This document shows positions 1-20,588 of a DNA stretch of 64,000 bases, piece after piece (the stretch's first letter is position 1; each line of letters starts with the position of its first letter). Source of the stretch: Mesostigma viride. Lineage: Eukaryota > Streptophyta > Mesostigmatophyceae > Mesostigmatales > Mesostigmataceae. The DNA is taken from positions 184,204-248,203 of the forward strand of contig RPFO01001048.1 of NCBI GenBank assembly GCA_009746045.1. Reading direction: 5' to 3'. The notes under the pieces are model-generated. The model was given only the letters and a program-made list of their open reading frames with translations, was not told where the DNA came from and did not search any database. A program made the translations under genes and the position numbers.

Positions 1-112
1 AATCAGGGATATCAAGGAGACAACCAGCGCAGGCCAGAAATCGGGAGAAACCGGACCATGGTAGCTCGGGCCTGCCGTTATCTTGTCCGCGTGTTTGAGT
101 CGTCTCGCGTGT
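1..112 (+). repeat. Fragment of a dispersed repeat family
   Basis: This stretch recurs with few changes at 44,173-44,268 on the plus strand and partly at 30,470-30,525 on the minus strand. A shorter piece (ATCAAGGAGACAACCAGC) sits at 3,246-3,266 inside a LINE-A 3' end. Its place in LINE-A tails suggests it derives from that retrotransposon's 3' untranslated region. No coding potential is apparent. Confidence 0.6.
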
Positions 113-905
113 CGAGGGATATAGTTGTCTCACTTCATAGTTGATCGTTGTCGATCGTAAGATGTCGATGGCATGTGCCGATCTCATCTTCCATTAGATC
201 GATCTCATCTTCCCTGAGTGTGCACGTACAGCGGGTGCCCAGGGGGGCAGAGACCTCCCCCGTCCCTCAGGTACAGTAGACACATCTCATGACCCCTCAC
301 AGTTGCTGGCCGAGCTAGTGGTCCCAGCTAGCCCAGTAAATGAACGTACTGCATTCACTCGATCCCTCTCTCTTGCTTGGACTGCTATGCAGAACAAGAA
401 GAGGTGGAAGACGATTGTCCAGGCCCACACGCCCGCCCCTGTGGGCAAGCCCCCCCCCCCCCAAGAGGAAGGGGCGCTTTGCTGAGTAAAGTAGTTAGGG
501 TTAGGGTTTTCTAGATAATATTAGCTTAGAGTTAGACTAGTTCGGTTTCGCGGCTTCGCCCACCTCCATCCATCCAGCAAGGGAATATATGTGCTACATG
601 ATCTCCGAACGGAGTCATGTTATAATTAAATTTCCTCACGTGACGCAGTCACGTGTCTATTCATTAATTAATGGCCCCTCCACAGGGCTGCGACCTGCTC
701 AGCCTGGCAGGCACGTACCTTAGGTCACGGGGGACGGGCCCAGCAATGCTAGACGCCGCAAGGCACGCACTTTCAAGGAACAGCTAGTCGAGGACATGCA
801 GGGGGCCTAGGGGCCTCTCCGTGATTTGGAAAAAGACTATGGACAAGGCCAATTAGTGGGCTCAGGTTATGAAGTGAGACAACTATGCATGGGCGCATGG
901 TATAA
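113..905 (+). other. Non-coding stretch with LINE-A 3' debris
   Basis: No convincing gene. Positions about 670-905 match 4,750-5,000, the 3' portion of the LINE-A reverse transcriptase element, but carry many changes. Positions 488-512 hold two TTAGGG-like units. A short AATTAAAT-type tail occurs near 625-670. I read it as old, overlapping retrotransposon remnants. Confidence 0.5.
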
Positions 906-959
906 TAGAGGACAATGACCCCGCCTAGCTCCGCGACATCGACCAGCGCCTCCAGGACA

Positions 960-1450
960 ACGCCATCGCCATTAAGTGCCTGCAAAACAGCGCAGGCCTC
1001 ACCGCCCAGGCAGTGAGGGACATTGCCGCCAAGCCAGCCCCGGCCCGCTGGCCCGGCTGGCGATGCCCCTGGAGCCCATCCAGACCTGGGCGCGGACATG
1101 CTCAAGCACCACACCACCTCCCGACCACCTCCGCCGTCGCAGCGGCAGCTCCAGCAGCAGACGCTCGACCTCCGGGAGGAGGCCGAGCTCGCCAAGCGCA
1201 GCCTTAACGTCATCGTCAAGAACTTCGACCTGGTAGAAGGTGAGAATTCCGGACGCTCGAGAAGCTTTGAGAGCAAAATCCTTGGTCGCATGGGCCTCCG
1301 GCCTTAATTGGTGAGATCAAGCTGGTCGCCCACCGCCTTCCCCGCGCGCGGGGTGAGGCAGGGGCGCCTCCGCTTCTTCTCATCTTTGACAGACCGGCGG
1401 ACAAGATTTCGTTTCTCAGACGCCGCAAGCGGCTCGACCGTGTTGGCAAA
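960..1450 (+). pseudogene. LINE-A ORF1 fragment
   Basis: Translated pieces in shifting frames match the ORF1-like protein at 41,376-43,189: a stretch reading LLKHHTT-type sequence, then LDLREEAELAKRS followed by NVIVKNFD, and at about 1,320-1,440 a piece with LPRARGEAG and a KISFLRRRKRLD-like segment. This is the nucleic-acid-binding part of a non-LTR retrotransposon ORF1. It is frameshifted, lacks a start and ends abruptly near 1,450, so it is a decayed copy. Confidence 0.6.
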
Positions 1451-2559
1451 TACGTGCGTATTGTCAAAATAAAAACGGCAATACGCGTTTTTTTGGCCCC
1501 GACGTATTATACGCGTATTTTGTCAGTAATACGTTTTTTGGACTTTAAAATTTTCGAGGTTCGAGCTGGGGCAGCGCTTGGCGCCAGGCCAACCGGACCG
1601 TGGTGCAGCGCCTACCTTCACCAAGATTTTCTACTATGAACTAGGCTTTTCGCAAGTCCAGTAATGACTTGGCAGTTGGCAAGCTAGCTGAAATTACACG
1701 GAGAGAGTGCCAGCACGATGAAAATGCTGTGCTGGGAACGTGGTACATAACACAGCCTGTATCATTAATAATATTGCGTGGCGGTGTGCCATTGGATTTT
1801 GCGCTAAGGGCAAACGTGTTTTTGCAGCCATGCCAGAAAAAGGGCCAGTCTGGCCCTTTTTCTACTCATTTTTTGCTCTGAGCATAAAGTTGAAGCGAAA
1901 AAAACTGTCTTAGTGAAGGATGCTCTGCAGGGAAAACGGTTTAGCAGCTGAAGTTTAGCTGCTCATTTTGCGGCTACAATTTTACCAGTGGCGATGGCAA
2001 GCAGATTAGTGCGACCCGGATGCGCGCACAGTTTTGCGGGCATCGCAGGGCAGGGCATGCATAGATCATTGCTTGTCTTGACGAAAAGATTGGGCAGAAA
2101 CGGAGGTTAGAATTCCAGGAGTTGTGGAGCAAGAAGGCCGGGCTGAAGGCGACTTAGGCGAGGAAGCAGCAGCACCTTAGCTTCAGGACGTACAATGGCG
2201 GAGAGCGGCCACGGCCTTGCTTCGGGGTCGGCAGGTGTATATGTTGTCTAGTTATTGTTGATTTATGGAATGCATGCCAATCGTGGAGCTGTTTATGTGG
2301 TTGTTAAAATAATTATTCATTCATGAGTCATTTTTACATAGTCGATGATAGATTGTCGTCATCATTCATATGGTGGTAATGGTCGTCAGTGTGTTCTGCA
2401 CCTAATTGCCATGAGTGATATCCATGCATATAACTATGCCCCTCAGTAAGGCCTTAACCCTAAAGGCCCATTCATAACCATGCTGCACTGTCACTGCCAG
2501 GTATTCTGGTGACGTATTAGAACAGCTGCCAGGCTCCACGTATATACTCTTATTTTGGA
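1451..2559. other. Unassigned intergenic stretch with AATACGCG motifs
   Basis: No gene is supported. Positions 1,450-1,545 carry AATACGCG/CGTATTATACG motifs resembling the ends of the hAT relic at 46,385-47,640, suggesting a small related non-autonomous element. The rest (1,550-2,500) shows only short open frames and no recognisable family. Confidence 0.4.
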
Positions 2560-3350
2560 GGCCGGCGTATTTGACGTAGCGACGTACTGGCCAACCTGGC
2601 GGCTCGAGAAGCTAGACTCACTACACTCCTGGACGACGACTTGACCCTGGCGCAGCAACAACGGCGACGGGAGCTGTGGCCGACCTACCTCCAGCTCCGG
2701 CAGACCGCGCGGCGGGGAAGCCGGTGTACTGGAAGGGGGCGGCCATCTACTACGCCGGCCACAAGCTAGCCCTGGCAAGCTCGACCCCCGCAGCCCCATG
2801 CCAGCACCTCCAGACACCCCAGCTTAGAAGAATACAGCAGTACACTGAGTAGTGTAGAATAGTAAGGCCCAGCAGCCACCTTGGCCTTGTACATGTACGC
2901 GCCTATTTTGGGCCCTCTTCTACCAGCTGATGACTTAGCATTATTTAGCCATGCCACATGTATGTTGTGTGCCTATGATGTGCCACACACCAGATGATGC
3001 CAAGCTTTATTTTGTTATGCATGCTGTGCCCATGCAGAGAGCTACTCTCTGCTGAGAAGCCATGCCCTAGCCATTGTTTAGCCAATGATGATGATCTTCC
3101 CCCCTCTGTCGGCGCCCCGTAGTCGGCGCCGGGGTGTCTGAATATACATAGTGGTGTGTAGGTGCACTTGTGCATGCACCCAGAGCAGCTGCTAGCGTAG
3201 TTTACACCCTACCCAAGGTTGCAGGAAGTAGCCAAGAGTGTATTAAAAGCCATATCAAGGAGACAACCAGCCATATGCCCCTTCTCAGGGCTATGTGCTA
3301 CATTTACTCCCTGAACGGAGTTATAGTTACAATTCAATTCAATTCACCTG
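2560..3350 (+). mobile_element. LINE-A ORF1 C-terminus plus 3' end
   Basis: Positions 2,610-2,770 encode the conserved end of the ORF1-like protein, with a DDDLTLAQQQRRREL segment followed by WPTYLQLRQ, the same as at 43,055-43,130. The following 550 bases parallel 43,190-43,735: the CCCAGAGCAG and CTCAGGGCTATGTG blocks, then an inverted ACGGAG-type end and an AATTC-rich tail. There is no reverse transcriptase between ORF1 and the tail, as in the 41,376-43,735 copy, so both look like ORF1-only (half-LINE) elements. Confidence 0.6.
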
Positions 3351-3743
3351 TGGGGACTGGAAGCCGCCCGGCGGGCCGCGTCATGTTTGCAAGCGCGGGA
3401 AGCCGCCGGCATGCGGCTAGGCGGCAAGACCCCTACTAGGCGCCGGGGTATGGTGGCTGGCTCTGGATAAACTGAAATCCGCTAGACCAGTATGACAGGA
3501 TTGTGTGAACTACAACTAGATAGACGGATAGACCCGCGGTAGGGCGTAGGATTGTCGGTTCACCCACTGAGAGTCCCCATATCCATCCGGCATGATGATC
3601 CGGCATCCGGCATGATAGTCCGGTCCATCCGCCACTTCTATACATCCGCTCTTCGCTACTAGCTCGCCGCCTGAGTCGTGGAAGAACTGCATGCACCGCC
3701 TCCAGCCTGGTGAGTCCCCTCTGCACCTAGAATTTTATAGCTG

Positions 3744-4665
3744 GTGGACTTCATCAAAGCCTTCGATTCGGTTTTCTGGTCTGCACTGTGGGACATCCTC
3801 GCTGTGTTCCGGATCCCCCTCCCCCTAGTTATTGCTGTCATCCGCAACCTGTATGAAGGGTCCACCACCTCGGTGCGCACTTCCTACGGGACCACGCCAC
3901 CATGCATGCCCTTTATGTACAGAAGGGTGTGTGGCCTGCAGGGCTGTGTGCTCTCGCCTTACCTGTTCATTATTGTGGTCGAATACGTAATGATTGAGGC
4001 GCGCAAGCGGTTTGCTCGCATTGTGGGTAGGGATTAGGGAACGAGGGGTGAAGGTCGCCATGCAACCATTTCTGGCATGGCGGAGCGGACACGGAGATTC
4101 GGCTAGCGGACATCATCTATTATGCAGACGACATGCACCACCCTCTTCGAGGACACTGAGCACGTGCAGACGTGGCTTGACTGCCTCGCAATCAAGGCCC
4201 GTGTGCATGGTGGGGCTCGAGGTCAGCAAGAAGGCCGACGCCCTGGCGGTTGGGCTCACTCAGCCACCGCCGGACCTCTTTCTCCTCGATGGCTCTCGAG
4301 TCCAGTACCGGGACCGCGCCTGGAAGTTGCTGCTGGGTAGCTTACTCCCCAGCTGCGCGAGGCTGATGTGGACCACCGTATCTCCCTCGCCTGCATGGTG
4401 CCCACGCTTTACGCCAATACCGGGCCCTGTGGCGCAATCCCCTGGGCAAGGTAGAGAAACAGGACCTGTTCATCAAGGTCCTGGTCCTCCCTGTTTTCAC
4501 GTACGGGGCCGAGACGTGGACGGCCTCACAGCCGACCTTGCCAGAAAGCTGGACGGCGCGGTCACCAAGGTGTTGTGGTCCATTTTTCGTGTAGGATACG
4601 CTGCCCATGTCCGCAGTGAGGACTTGTACCTCGGCATGCCATATATTACCAGCACCATTAATTAA
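3744..4665 (+). pseudogene. Broken LINE-A reverse transcriptase
   Basis: Pieces of a non-LTR retrotransposon reverse transcriptase appear in order but in different frames. A DFIKAFDSV block at the start matches RT motif A. GLQGCVLSPYLFI matches the QG.LSP block at about 3,930-3,975. YADDM near 4,120-4,137 matches the catalytic YADD box. A thumb/post-RT YGAETW segment lies near 4,500-4,520. At least two frameshifts separate these parts and the endonuclease and 5' half are missing. Family knowledge: this enzyme copies element RNA into DNA at a nicked target. This copy is dead. Confidence 0.8.
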
Positions 4666-4749
4666 GCAGCCGCGCATGCGCCGGCCTGCAGCTAGTAGGG
4701 CACGTAGCTCGCACCAACCCGGTAGACACATCAAGTGATCAGAACATCA

Positions 4750-5190
4750 CGTGCCCCCCCCGCAGCCACTGCACCCAGCTCAGCCTGGCCGGCACCTCCT
4801 CACGTGGGCCGGGCCCCGCAATGCTAGGCGCCGCAAGGCCCGCACCTTCAAAGAACAGTTAGTAGAGGACATATGGGGGCTCCTTGATATGGGGGCAAGG
4901 CTCTCGGTGATTTGGAACCAGATGATGGACACGGCCAAGTGGGCCGGCCCAGGTCATAGAGGACAACGAACCCCCTCCCGTGGGGAAGCGCCCGCGTGTT
5001 TGCAAACGCAGGAAGCATGCGCTACACAAGACCCCTAGGGTAGAAGCTAGAGGGCATAGATATAGAGTTGGGCTTGATGATGTTGTGATAGATCAATTAG
5101 ACCAGTAGGATTGCGTGTACAGGCCATTCATCCATCATGCTCCGTGACTCCAGCCCCAACGGGAGCACGAGTTTAATTAATTAATTGATC
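4750..5190 (+). mobile_element. LINE-A reverse-transcriptase element 3' end
   Basis: Continues the RT fragment with a frame reading RTFKEQLVEDIW at about 4,850-4,885, also found degraded at 770-800. It ends in a CCCCAACGGGAGCACGAG block and a TTAATTAATTAATT tail at 5,170-5,190. The same terminal block with tail recurs at 53,731-53,776. Simple-sequence tails instead of poly(A) are a known style in several non-LTR clades. Confidence 0.6.
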
Positions 5191-5856
5191 CGCCACTTCA
5201 GTCCATCTGAACTGAGGGTCAATCATGCTCCGTGACTCCGTCCCGCGGCCAACCGAACGCTGATCGGATTAAAATTAATTAATAATGACATATTGCACCC
5301 CCATAGTCGGTGGAAATGAGCTCACACGGCCGGGCCGGTCTCATCATGATTCAGTGAGCGGAGCCGGTCGGTCAACAACGCTAACACCGGCCGGGTCTAG
5401 CGAAGCCGGCCGCCGGCCGGCCCGCTGAGCCGGGGCACGGCCGGCTGGGCGGCTGCCCGGCGCCTCAGTCGGTCGGGTGCTAGTCATGATTCAGCCGGGC
5501 TGTCCGGCCTGCCGGCTGCCTGCAGCGACACTAGCCGGCTGGCAGCCGGCGCCCGGCCGGTTAGTGCCGGCGGGCCGCGGGCCGGGCCAGGCCGCGCGGC
5601 AAGTGAGTGACTGGGCAAGTAGGTTTCTGATGAAAACTGAGACTCAAAAGAACAGGTCCCCATACAGTTCCACGTTCCGGCAGCATCCGTCATCGTTGGA
5701 TCGCCATGCGTCCAGGCATAGTTGTCTCACTTAATATCAACTCTCCCGGCGGCCAGCTCCCAGTTACCGACCGACTACTACGGATTTGCGAAGCAAACCT
5801 GTTCGTTCATTACGATCATCGTTCTGAAGGTACAGAACTAGTGCAAGCGGTGAGTA
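5191..5856. other. GC-rich CCGG-laden spacer
   Basis: A second degraded AATT tail lies at 5,265-5,285. Positions 5,320-5,600 are dominated by GCCGG/CCGGC words on both strands with no reading frame I trust. Positions 5,700-5,740 share a short block with 125-150, 855-905 and, inverted, 29,560-29,600. Confidence 0.5.
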
Positions 5857-6386
5857 CCGTAGTGGTCAAAATCACTTTGCGTCTAACTACTAATTTGCGA
5901 ATCGACCCTCGCAAACTGAGCACTATGAATGGGCTTCATTTTGGGTCACAAAGTTCAAAAGTTACCGCGCCGCGCCCGGTCGCGCCGCGCCGGGCCTTTA
6001 GAGCCCGCTCAAGCTTGGCTAGCGAACTGAATGCGTCGCGCCACAATTTTCGCGTGCGTTAGGTAATAAATCCTTATTTAAAAAACATCCTTATCTAATA
6101 CATCCTATTGAAGTAATATACCATTACTGCTGCTACATAGTGAACAGAAAGACTAGACTGCAACGCAGGCCAAGTGACTCGCCTGAGCCTAAACAAGTCG
6201 ACCGGCTCGCAAACCTAAAACTTTGCCTTCATTTTGGGTCGCAAACTTTAAATTTCACCTTCATTTTGGGTCGCAAAGTTGTTGTTGTTGTTGTTGTTGT
6301 TGTGTCCCACGCCGCACATATTGGGCAGCAGAGAATCTTTAGGGTCGCAAAGTAGTTTAGTCGCTAAGTGATTTTGACCACTACGG
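5857..6386. mobile_element. MITE with TA target-site duplication
   Basis: A 530-bp non-coding element whose ends are inverted copies: the left end starts CCGTAGTGGTCAAAATCAC and the right end is its reverse complement, with similarity running on through GCG and CTAA blocks. TA flanks both sides (5,855-5,856 and 6,387-6,388), the target duplication typical of Tc1/mariner-type insertions. The interior holds repeated TTCATTTTGGGTCGCAAA blocks and a TTG microsatellite at 6,279-6,303. No transposase, so it must have been moved in trans. Confidence 0.75.
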
Positions 6387-6453
6387 TAGTGTTAACAGAG
6401 CACGGCAATCAGCGCGGCGCGGCACTTGGGACAGGGATGGCAGTAGAACGTGC

Positions 6454-7216
6454 TAGGGTTGTACCGAATAGTGTTCCGAATACCGAATATCCCCCGAATA
6501 CCGAACCGAACACCGAATATGTTCAGTATACGGCGAACGGTCTGTCCGTCTGAACATATTCGGTATCGGTATCGGGAGGCAAGCTCTACTTCCGAATATG
6601 TTCGGTATCGAAATCGGGACACCCTACTATTCGACGAATATATTCGTAGTTCCGAATATCGAATAGTAGTACCCCTACTAGCGGGCGGCGCAGCCTCCAG
6701 CCTCCACTCACCAGCTGGCGCGGTCATGCCTCCGCCGACTCAGAGTTAGGCCAACGCCCAAAAGCTGAATGCACTAAGCAGGGAAGGCAACTGTGCTCGT
6801 CTAAGTATTAAACACTAAGTGTATCTCAATATATAATTGATACAAAATAATTAATATAAGTCTCATTAATATAGATTAAAAATATAATTACTTACAACAG
6901 AGTGAAATCACTCAAACCAAAGCAAACGCCCAGCTATAAACCTATATACAGAGCCATGTCAAAGCTCTATCCATTAATATAGATGATACAAGTTATCTAC
7001 CTAATACGTTATAGTAGCTACTGTCGTCATTATTCGATCGGCGTCCGAATAGTTCGGAGAACTATTCGGTGTTCGATTCGGGAAGGGCCCTTCAGCTCCG
7101 AACATATTCGGTATCGGTATCGGGAGGCTCCAAATATATTCGGCATCGGGTTCGGGGCACCCCCCTGGTCCGAGTATCCGATTCGGCAAGCCAAAACGCT
7201 ATTCGGTACAACCCTA
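6454..7216. mobile_element. hAT-like MITE with 8-bp duplication
   Basis: A 763-bp element bounded by perfect 18-bp inverted termini (TAGGGTTGTACCGAATAG) and flanked by identical 8-bp duplications GAACGTGC at 6,446-6,453 and 7,217-7,224. The 8-bp duplication and TAGGG-type end are hallmarks of the hAT superfamily. The inside is rich in ATTCGGTAT-type repeats in both orientations and carries a nested LINE-B 3' end. It ends 290 bases before the UTP7 start codon. Confidence 0.85.
6835..6975 (-). mobile_element. 5'-truncated LINE-B 3' end nested in the MITE
   Basis: Matches, with few changes, the 3' ends of LINE-B at 22,560-22,660 (same strand) and 40,310-40,400 (opposite strand): the block from the terminal AATATAATTACTTAC through the AGTGAAATCACTCAAACC and GCCCAGCTATAAACC segments. 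Only about 110-140 bases remain, as expected for a severely 5'-truncated target-primed insertion. It interrupts the hAT-like MITE and is therefore younger than it. Confidence 0.75.
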
Positions 7217-7506
7217 GAACGTGCGTAGTGTCGCTCTAAGTTGCATCTGGCAGCATAAATGATCACCATTGCTGAGAAAAATAAATATTTCATCCTGATT
7301 TCATTGCCTATTTCATGGCGGCCTCGTCATTGTCGCACCTTGAAAACAAATATTCCTGGCGGCTGAAGTTCTCCCTTTTTCAAGAGCGAATGCTACACAA
7401 ATTGGAAATCAAATTAGAATGTGCTATGGGTTGACGCTTGCCATCCACGTAACTTGCAGTGGGTGATCGGAAATTGTTTGTGCGGCGCTGGTATCGACGC
7501 CTGGAA

Positions 7507-16191
<8,685 letters not shown>

Positions 16192-17466
16192 GACCAGGTT
16201 AGCCTGTATAGCATATAGCCCTTCTACATGTGGGGTACGGTTTGGCCCAATACTGGGCTTAGAAATTGTGATTGTGGGCCAAAAAGCTGGTGTTTACTAT
16301 ATCCAAGTCCTGACAATGCGTTGCGAGGATAATCCTCAGTGTCCAGAGCGGGTGACGGAGTGGGAGTGCCTATCTAACGGTACGATACTACCCTCAAGTC
16401 AGTGAGGCTGGCGTGTGTGACCGATTAATTAACATGTAAACTGCGTCACGTGAGCATAAGTGCACAGGGGGGTGGAAGTGGAATTTGGGATGGGTGTATC
16501 GAGCTATCTATCGTCTAGTAACAGGGTCCCGGGCAACACGGCTTGAATCACGATGGTTGCCAAAGTTGGTCACACGCGGGGTCCCCACCGACTTGGGGGT
16601 GGTATCCTTCATGAATACTTGCCACCTATCTGTACGAGCCATCTTCCTCCATATTGCAGACAAACCTGGATGCTGCCCGGGCGTGAGCCCGTTCCTCCTA
16701 GGGTAAGTAAGTAAGTGCGTGAACATGCACTGAAGGCATGCCTCGGAGTACCCGATGCGGTACTTTTCTACGCGGATACTTTTCCCGCGAAGGCAAGTGG
16801 CGCGACTCACTCGCCCAGGTCTGGAGTCACAGATAGCAACTCCGCGTCATCCGGACTATACAAGACGACGGAATGCTCGGCCAGGATGACGGGTGTGGGG
16901 GTAGGTTGCATGCTAGCCCCCGATAGCCCATGCAGTAAAATATAAAGGCTTCTCCCAGAGCCGAAGGGTTTTTAGGGGCATTCCCAGGGTTCACCCACAA
17001 CCTGCCTCTTAGGGTAGCTAGCACATGTCCATTCCCAACCTATCACGAAAAGTCCAGTGGCGACCTCCCCGCGCGCGTCCAGGGGCTCGCCATGCGAGGA
17101 TGACGAGCCCTGCATGCCGGGCTATGCCGGCAGGCTTGGTGCTGGATAGTCTAGCTACACGATGTGTCAACCTGATCTGTGTGGGCCAGGGTGCCCAGCT
17201 AGGCCGATCGAGGCGCCGGCCGGTGCCTAAGAACTTGGGAAATAAGAGGCAGATTTGCGTACCATTCCTCATTGACAGTAACATGCAATCTTTATGCGAA
17301 ACTATTGAACCCCCTACGTAGCATCTTGGTACGGCTCCGTACGTCGAGCCGAGCCGGCTCTGGACATCGGGCTCTGTTGACGTCCCTTTTGACGCAAAAT
17401 GGCTCACGGCGGAGCCCATGAAGGACTTTTGCATCTGAACCCCAAATTCAGTCAGATCTCTTGCAT
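16192..17466. other. Intergenic stretch 3' of UTP7
   Basis: No gene is supported; open frames here are short and lack recognisable content. A TGTAA word, the green-algal-type polyadenylation signal, occurs at about 16,434, but its use is speculative. GTAAGTAAGT near 16,700 and GGCATGCC...CGGAGTAC at 16,736-16,752 recur at 44,118-44,172, pointing to a shared dispersed repeat. Confidence 0.5.
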
Positions 17467-17655
17467 ATGCATTCGATTAAAAATTAAATTAAATTGTAAC
17501 ATATCTCCGTTGGGATCGAGTATACATGTAGCACATATCCCTGAGAATGGTGCATATGGCTTTTAATACATTCTGGGCTACTTCCTGCAAGGGTAGGGTG
17601 TAAACTACACCTGCTCCAGATGGGTGCACAACATGCACCTGCTCCACTGTGTATT
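17467..17655 (-). mobile_element. LINE-A 3' end, 5'-truncated
   Basis: The reverse complement matches the tails at 3,170-3,345 and 43,590-43,735 and, on this strand, 30,040-30,185. From the AT-rich AAATTAAATT end it reads through CTCCGTTGGG, CATATCCCTGAG, CTTTTAATACATTCTGGG and a CACCTGCTCC block. There is no coding part. Confidence 0.65.
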
Positions 17656-18289
17656 CGATCCAGCACCTACGGCGCGGACAGGGTGGAAGATCATCATGGC
17701 TAAACCATAGCTAGGGCATGGCTTCTCACGAGCCACGAGGTAGTAGCCATGGCTGCACAACGGTACGAGCCCCGCCAAAATCTGCCCTCGTAAGCGGTAC
17801 CCGAAAAGTGGCGCGAAATGCGAATTTTGGTGTGCGGGTGCACGAGGGTGACCGAATTCCGGGCGACTGGCATGGCGGTCTGGCAGGCGATGCTGAGCGT
17901 GTAAAAAGGGATTATCAAGGCTGAAATTTTACGCTCATCCTCTTACGGTGTTATTTGATCCACCAGTATTTTTTTTTCGCCATAAAAATTGCGGAATCGA
18001 ACAGCATCTTGCGCCATTCAAAGGTGGGTCCTTGTTTGTTCGCAGATTTTCTCTCGACCCCACCTGACTGCAGCAAAAAATTTTCCCGATGAAGTGCGCC
18101 CTAAGATCGGGTTATTGGTCATGAACGACGCATTTTTTAATTCTAAAGACTTTGACCGAACGACTTTTTTCATTACCGCTGCCAATTTTTTTTCCCGAGC
18201 TACCGCGTGTTTCCGACCAATTTCACGGCTGCGTCAGGCTTGACAGACCCATAATTCGTATATATTTGTGTTTGCCCCGAACGTCATGT

Positions 18290-19419
18290 TTCATGCAGGC
18301 TTTCTGGGCTCCAAAGACTCCCATGGCCTCAGGGGCGGTGACCAACCTCCGGACATGCACAAACTGCGGCGAGCATGTGAATGCCGCAAGCAATTTCTGC
18401 TGCCGAGTCTGCGACACGGACATGAAATGCAAGACCGTGGTCGACGTCACGGAGTGGTATGTGCATATTGAGCAGCGAATTCACTCGCTCTTGAAACCCC
18501 GACCTGTGGCAGACAAGTATTTTACCATATCCCCATTCCCCGAGTCTCTCTTTTCCGTCATGTTTTCAAGGTTCGGGAAGTGCGTCAGTTTCAGCGAGCG
18601 ACAGCATGTTGACGAGCCGGATTTGCTCGCATCAGGGCTGTGCGGCTCATTTTAGAGACGAGCGATATCAAGCAGATTTTGCACTCGGATTCAAGGGAGG
18701 GGCCGTGCTGGAACGGCAATAAGGTGCTGTCGGCTGGCAGCCTTGCTGCAGTCATGCCGCCCATGAAGTTGTTATGGACGCAGACAGGGGAGGGGATAAC
18801 AAAGCTGTTGATTCGCTTTAGCTGGTGCATCCTGAACAACATGGGCATTGTGCTCATGGCAAGGGATCATGACATGGCTGACCCGGTGGCCAACAAGGTT
18901 GGTGGTAGGGAAACCCCCGAGGCAATGGGTGCCTTCCTTAGGCGCCTAACCGCTGCACGCGCTCTGGAGACCAACAAGCCCACTGCATATGTACCCACCA
19001 TTCCTCCTTCGCTCAAAGAATCTGCCCTCAAGCATTTTAAGGAAATCCCTGTCTACGAGAATTACTGGTTTGTGGAGAGGGTGCCATTCCGTGAGAGCGG
19101 CGAGAGGGAACGTGGCCAGCCTAGGCCAGCTACCCGTGCTGCCACACGGGCGGCAAACGCTGATGCACAACAAGCTGCCCCCCCTGTCAGCACGCAAGCT
19201 GCCCCTCTAGCTGCCAACACACCAGCTGCCCCCCCTGCCGGCACCCAAGCTGCATTTGCCACCCATGATGACACCCTGACCGATGAGCAGAGGGCGTCAT
19301 TAACACCAGCATTCAGGCAGTTCAGGCTGGGCTTGCTGGCCAGAGGCAAGGGTAAATGGGCCAATGACTACGCGTGGTGTCGCCAGCGGCAGCGAAACAA
19401 CCCAAGCCTGCCCTCTTGA
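18290..19419 (+). pseudogene. Zinc-ribbon N-terminal part of the unclassified transposon protein
   Basis: One frame from about 18,290 gives CTNCGEHV...CCRVCDTDM, a four-cysteine ribbon near 18,360-18,420, and runs to 18,655. A second overlapping frame (18,640-19,419) gives a segment with a LNNMGIVLMARDHD block and a 100-residue Ala/Pro/Gln-rich linker ending FRLGLLARGKGKWA. Both are matched in the inverted copy (52,585-52,782 and 51,774-52,181), so they were coding in the ancestor. They end at a GTATGTG donor-like site near 19,425 that is also conserved at 51,699, suggesting an intron. Function is not recognised; DNA binding is a guess from the ribbon. Confidence 0.5.
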
Positions 19420-19489
19420 TAATAGGTATGTGTCACTTGCTTTCTCATTTCTCATGCATTGCTTGTGCCTTTTTCTCTCCCTATGATGC

Positions 19490-20501
19490 ATGACTTCATG
19501 TGTGCAGATGTGGGCAAGCCAGATGGCCAACCTCCACAGTCTCAGGGGTGCGGGGGGGTTGTTTGTCAAGAAGACAGCACCAGCGCTCACATGCTCAGCC
19601 CCCCCTACTCCCAACGCCACTCGGCCGCTCACCCAGACTGAAGCACACGCACAACCACGCATTGTTGCTAAGCTGCAAGATAGGATTGCAGTTCTCACCA
19701 AAGAGAGGGATGAGGCAAAAGCTAATGCTAACCGCCTGGTTGGGCGAGTGCATGAGTTGGAAGAGCTTCTAACGCACAAGGTCAAGGATGGCTGGGAGCG
19801 TGGCAGCGTGACCTATAGGGGCATCCTTAATTAATGCTGGCAAGGGCAAGCAAGGGCAAGGGGAAGGCCACCGTGCACACGAGGGTTAAGAAGAGGGCTG
19901 TAGGCCTAGCAGCATCTGCTGACCTCCACGGTGGTAGGGTGGCCAATTAAGCGGCTCACGGCGGATGTGCAGAGGTCAGTCTTGGATTCTCGGTATGATG
20001 GCGATCAAGTGAAGGTAGAGGCGTTGGTCGCGTATTTCGAGGCAAACCCTGAGATAGCCAAAGCCGTGTTTGACCAGTCTGGCTATGCCACCACGTTGGC
20101 TAGGGTTGGCCAAGATGGAGGCTGCATGGGATCCCGAGTTGTTGATGTGCCTCATCAAGAGGTTCAGGCTCAGTAGGAGGAATGTATACCTTTTTAGAAT
20201 GTCACTGAGTCACACTTGGGATGAGGAGAGGGGGGAGTGGGTGCCACGGGAACTCGTGAAAGGTGTGCCCTTCCCTGAGTGGCCCACCAACTATGAGTTG
20301 CACAAACTGGATGACGAGATTGCTAAGGCTAAGGGCATGGAGCAGAATGAGTATGGTACCTTTGTTAGTGCCAGCCTAGAGGCGGGAGTCCTTCTTGAGG
20401 CCATCACGCATATAGAGAAGGTGTGCGATGTGCAGCTGGACCTGGCGGGTGGGTTTGATATTCAGATCCAGGTAGATGGAGCCCACCTCACCCGTGGTTA
20501 A
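19490..20501 (+). pseudogene. Coiled-coil and first catalytic block of a putative transposase
   Basis: Positions 19,490-19,834 include a heptad-rich helix (RIVAKLQDRIAVLTKERDEA). Positions 19,931-20,176 carry an RLTADVQ...RYDGDQV segment that is also present in the inverted copy. The frame 20,070-20,501 ends in QIQVDGAHLTRG, a D followed by G and a hydroxyl/basic tail, as in the first catalytic aspartate block of RNase H-like transposases. Frames change between these parts, so this copy is broken or spliced. Confidence 0.45.
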
Positions 20502-20588
20502 TTGTAGTCAGACCACCATAGCCGCCAACATCACACCCAGCGATCCCCACCTGAAGCTCATGGTGAAGGCCCAATCGCCTTTCAATCA

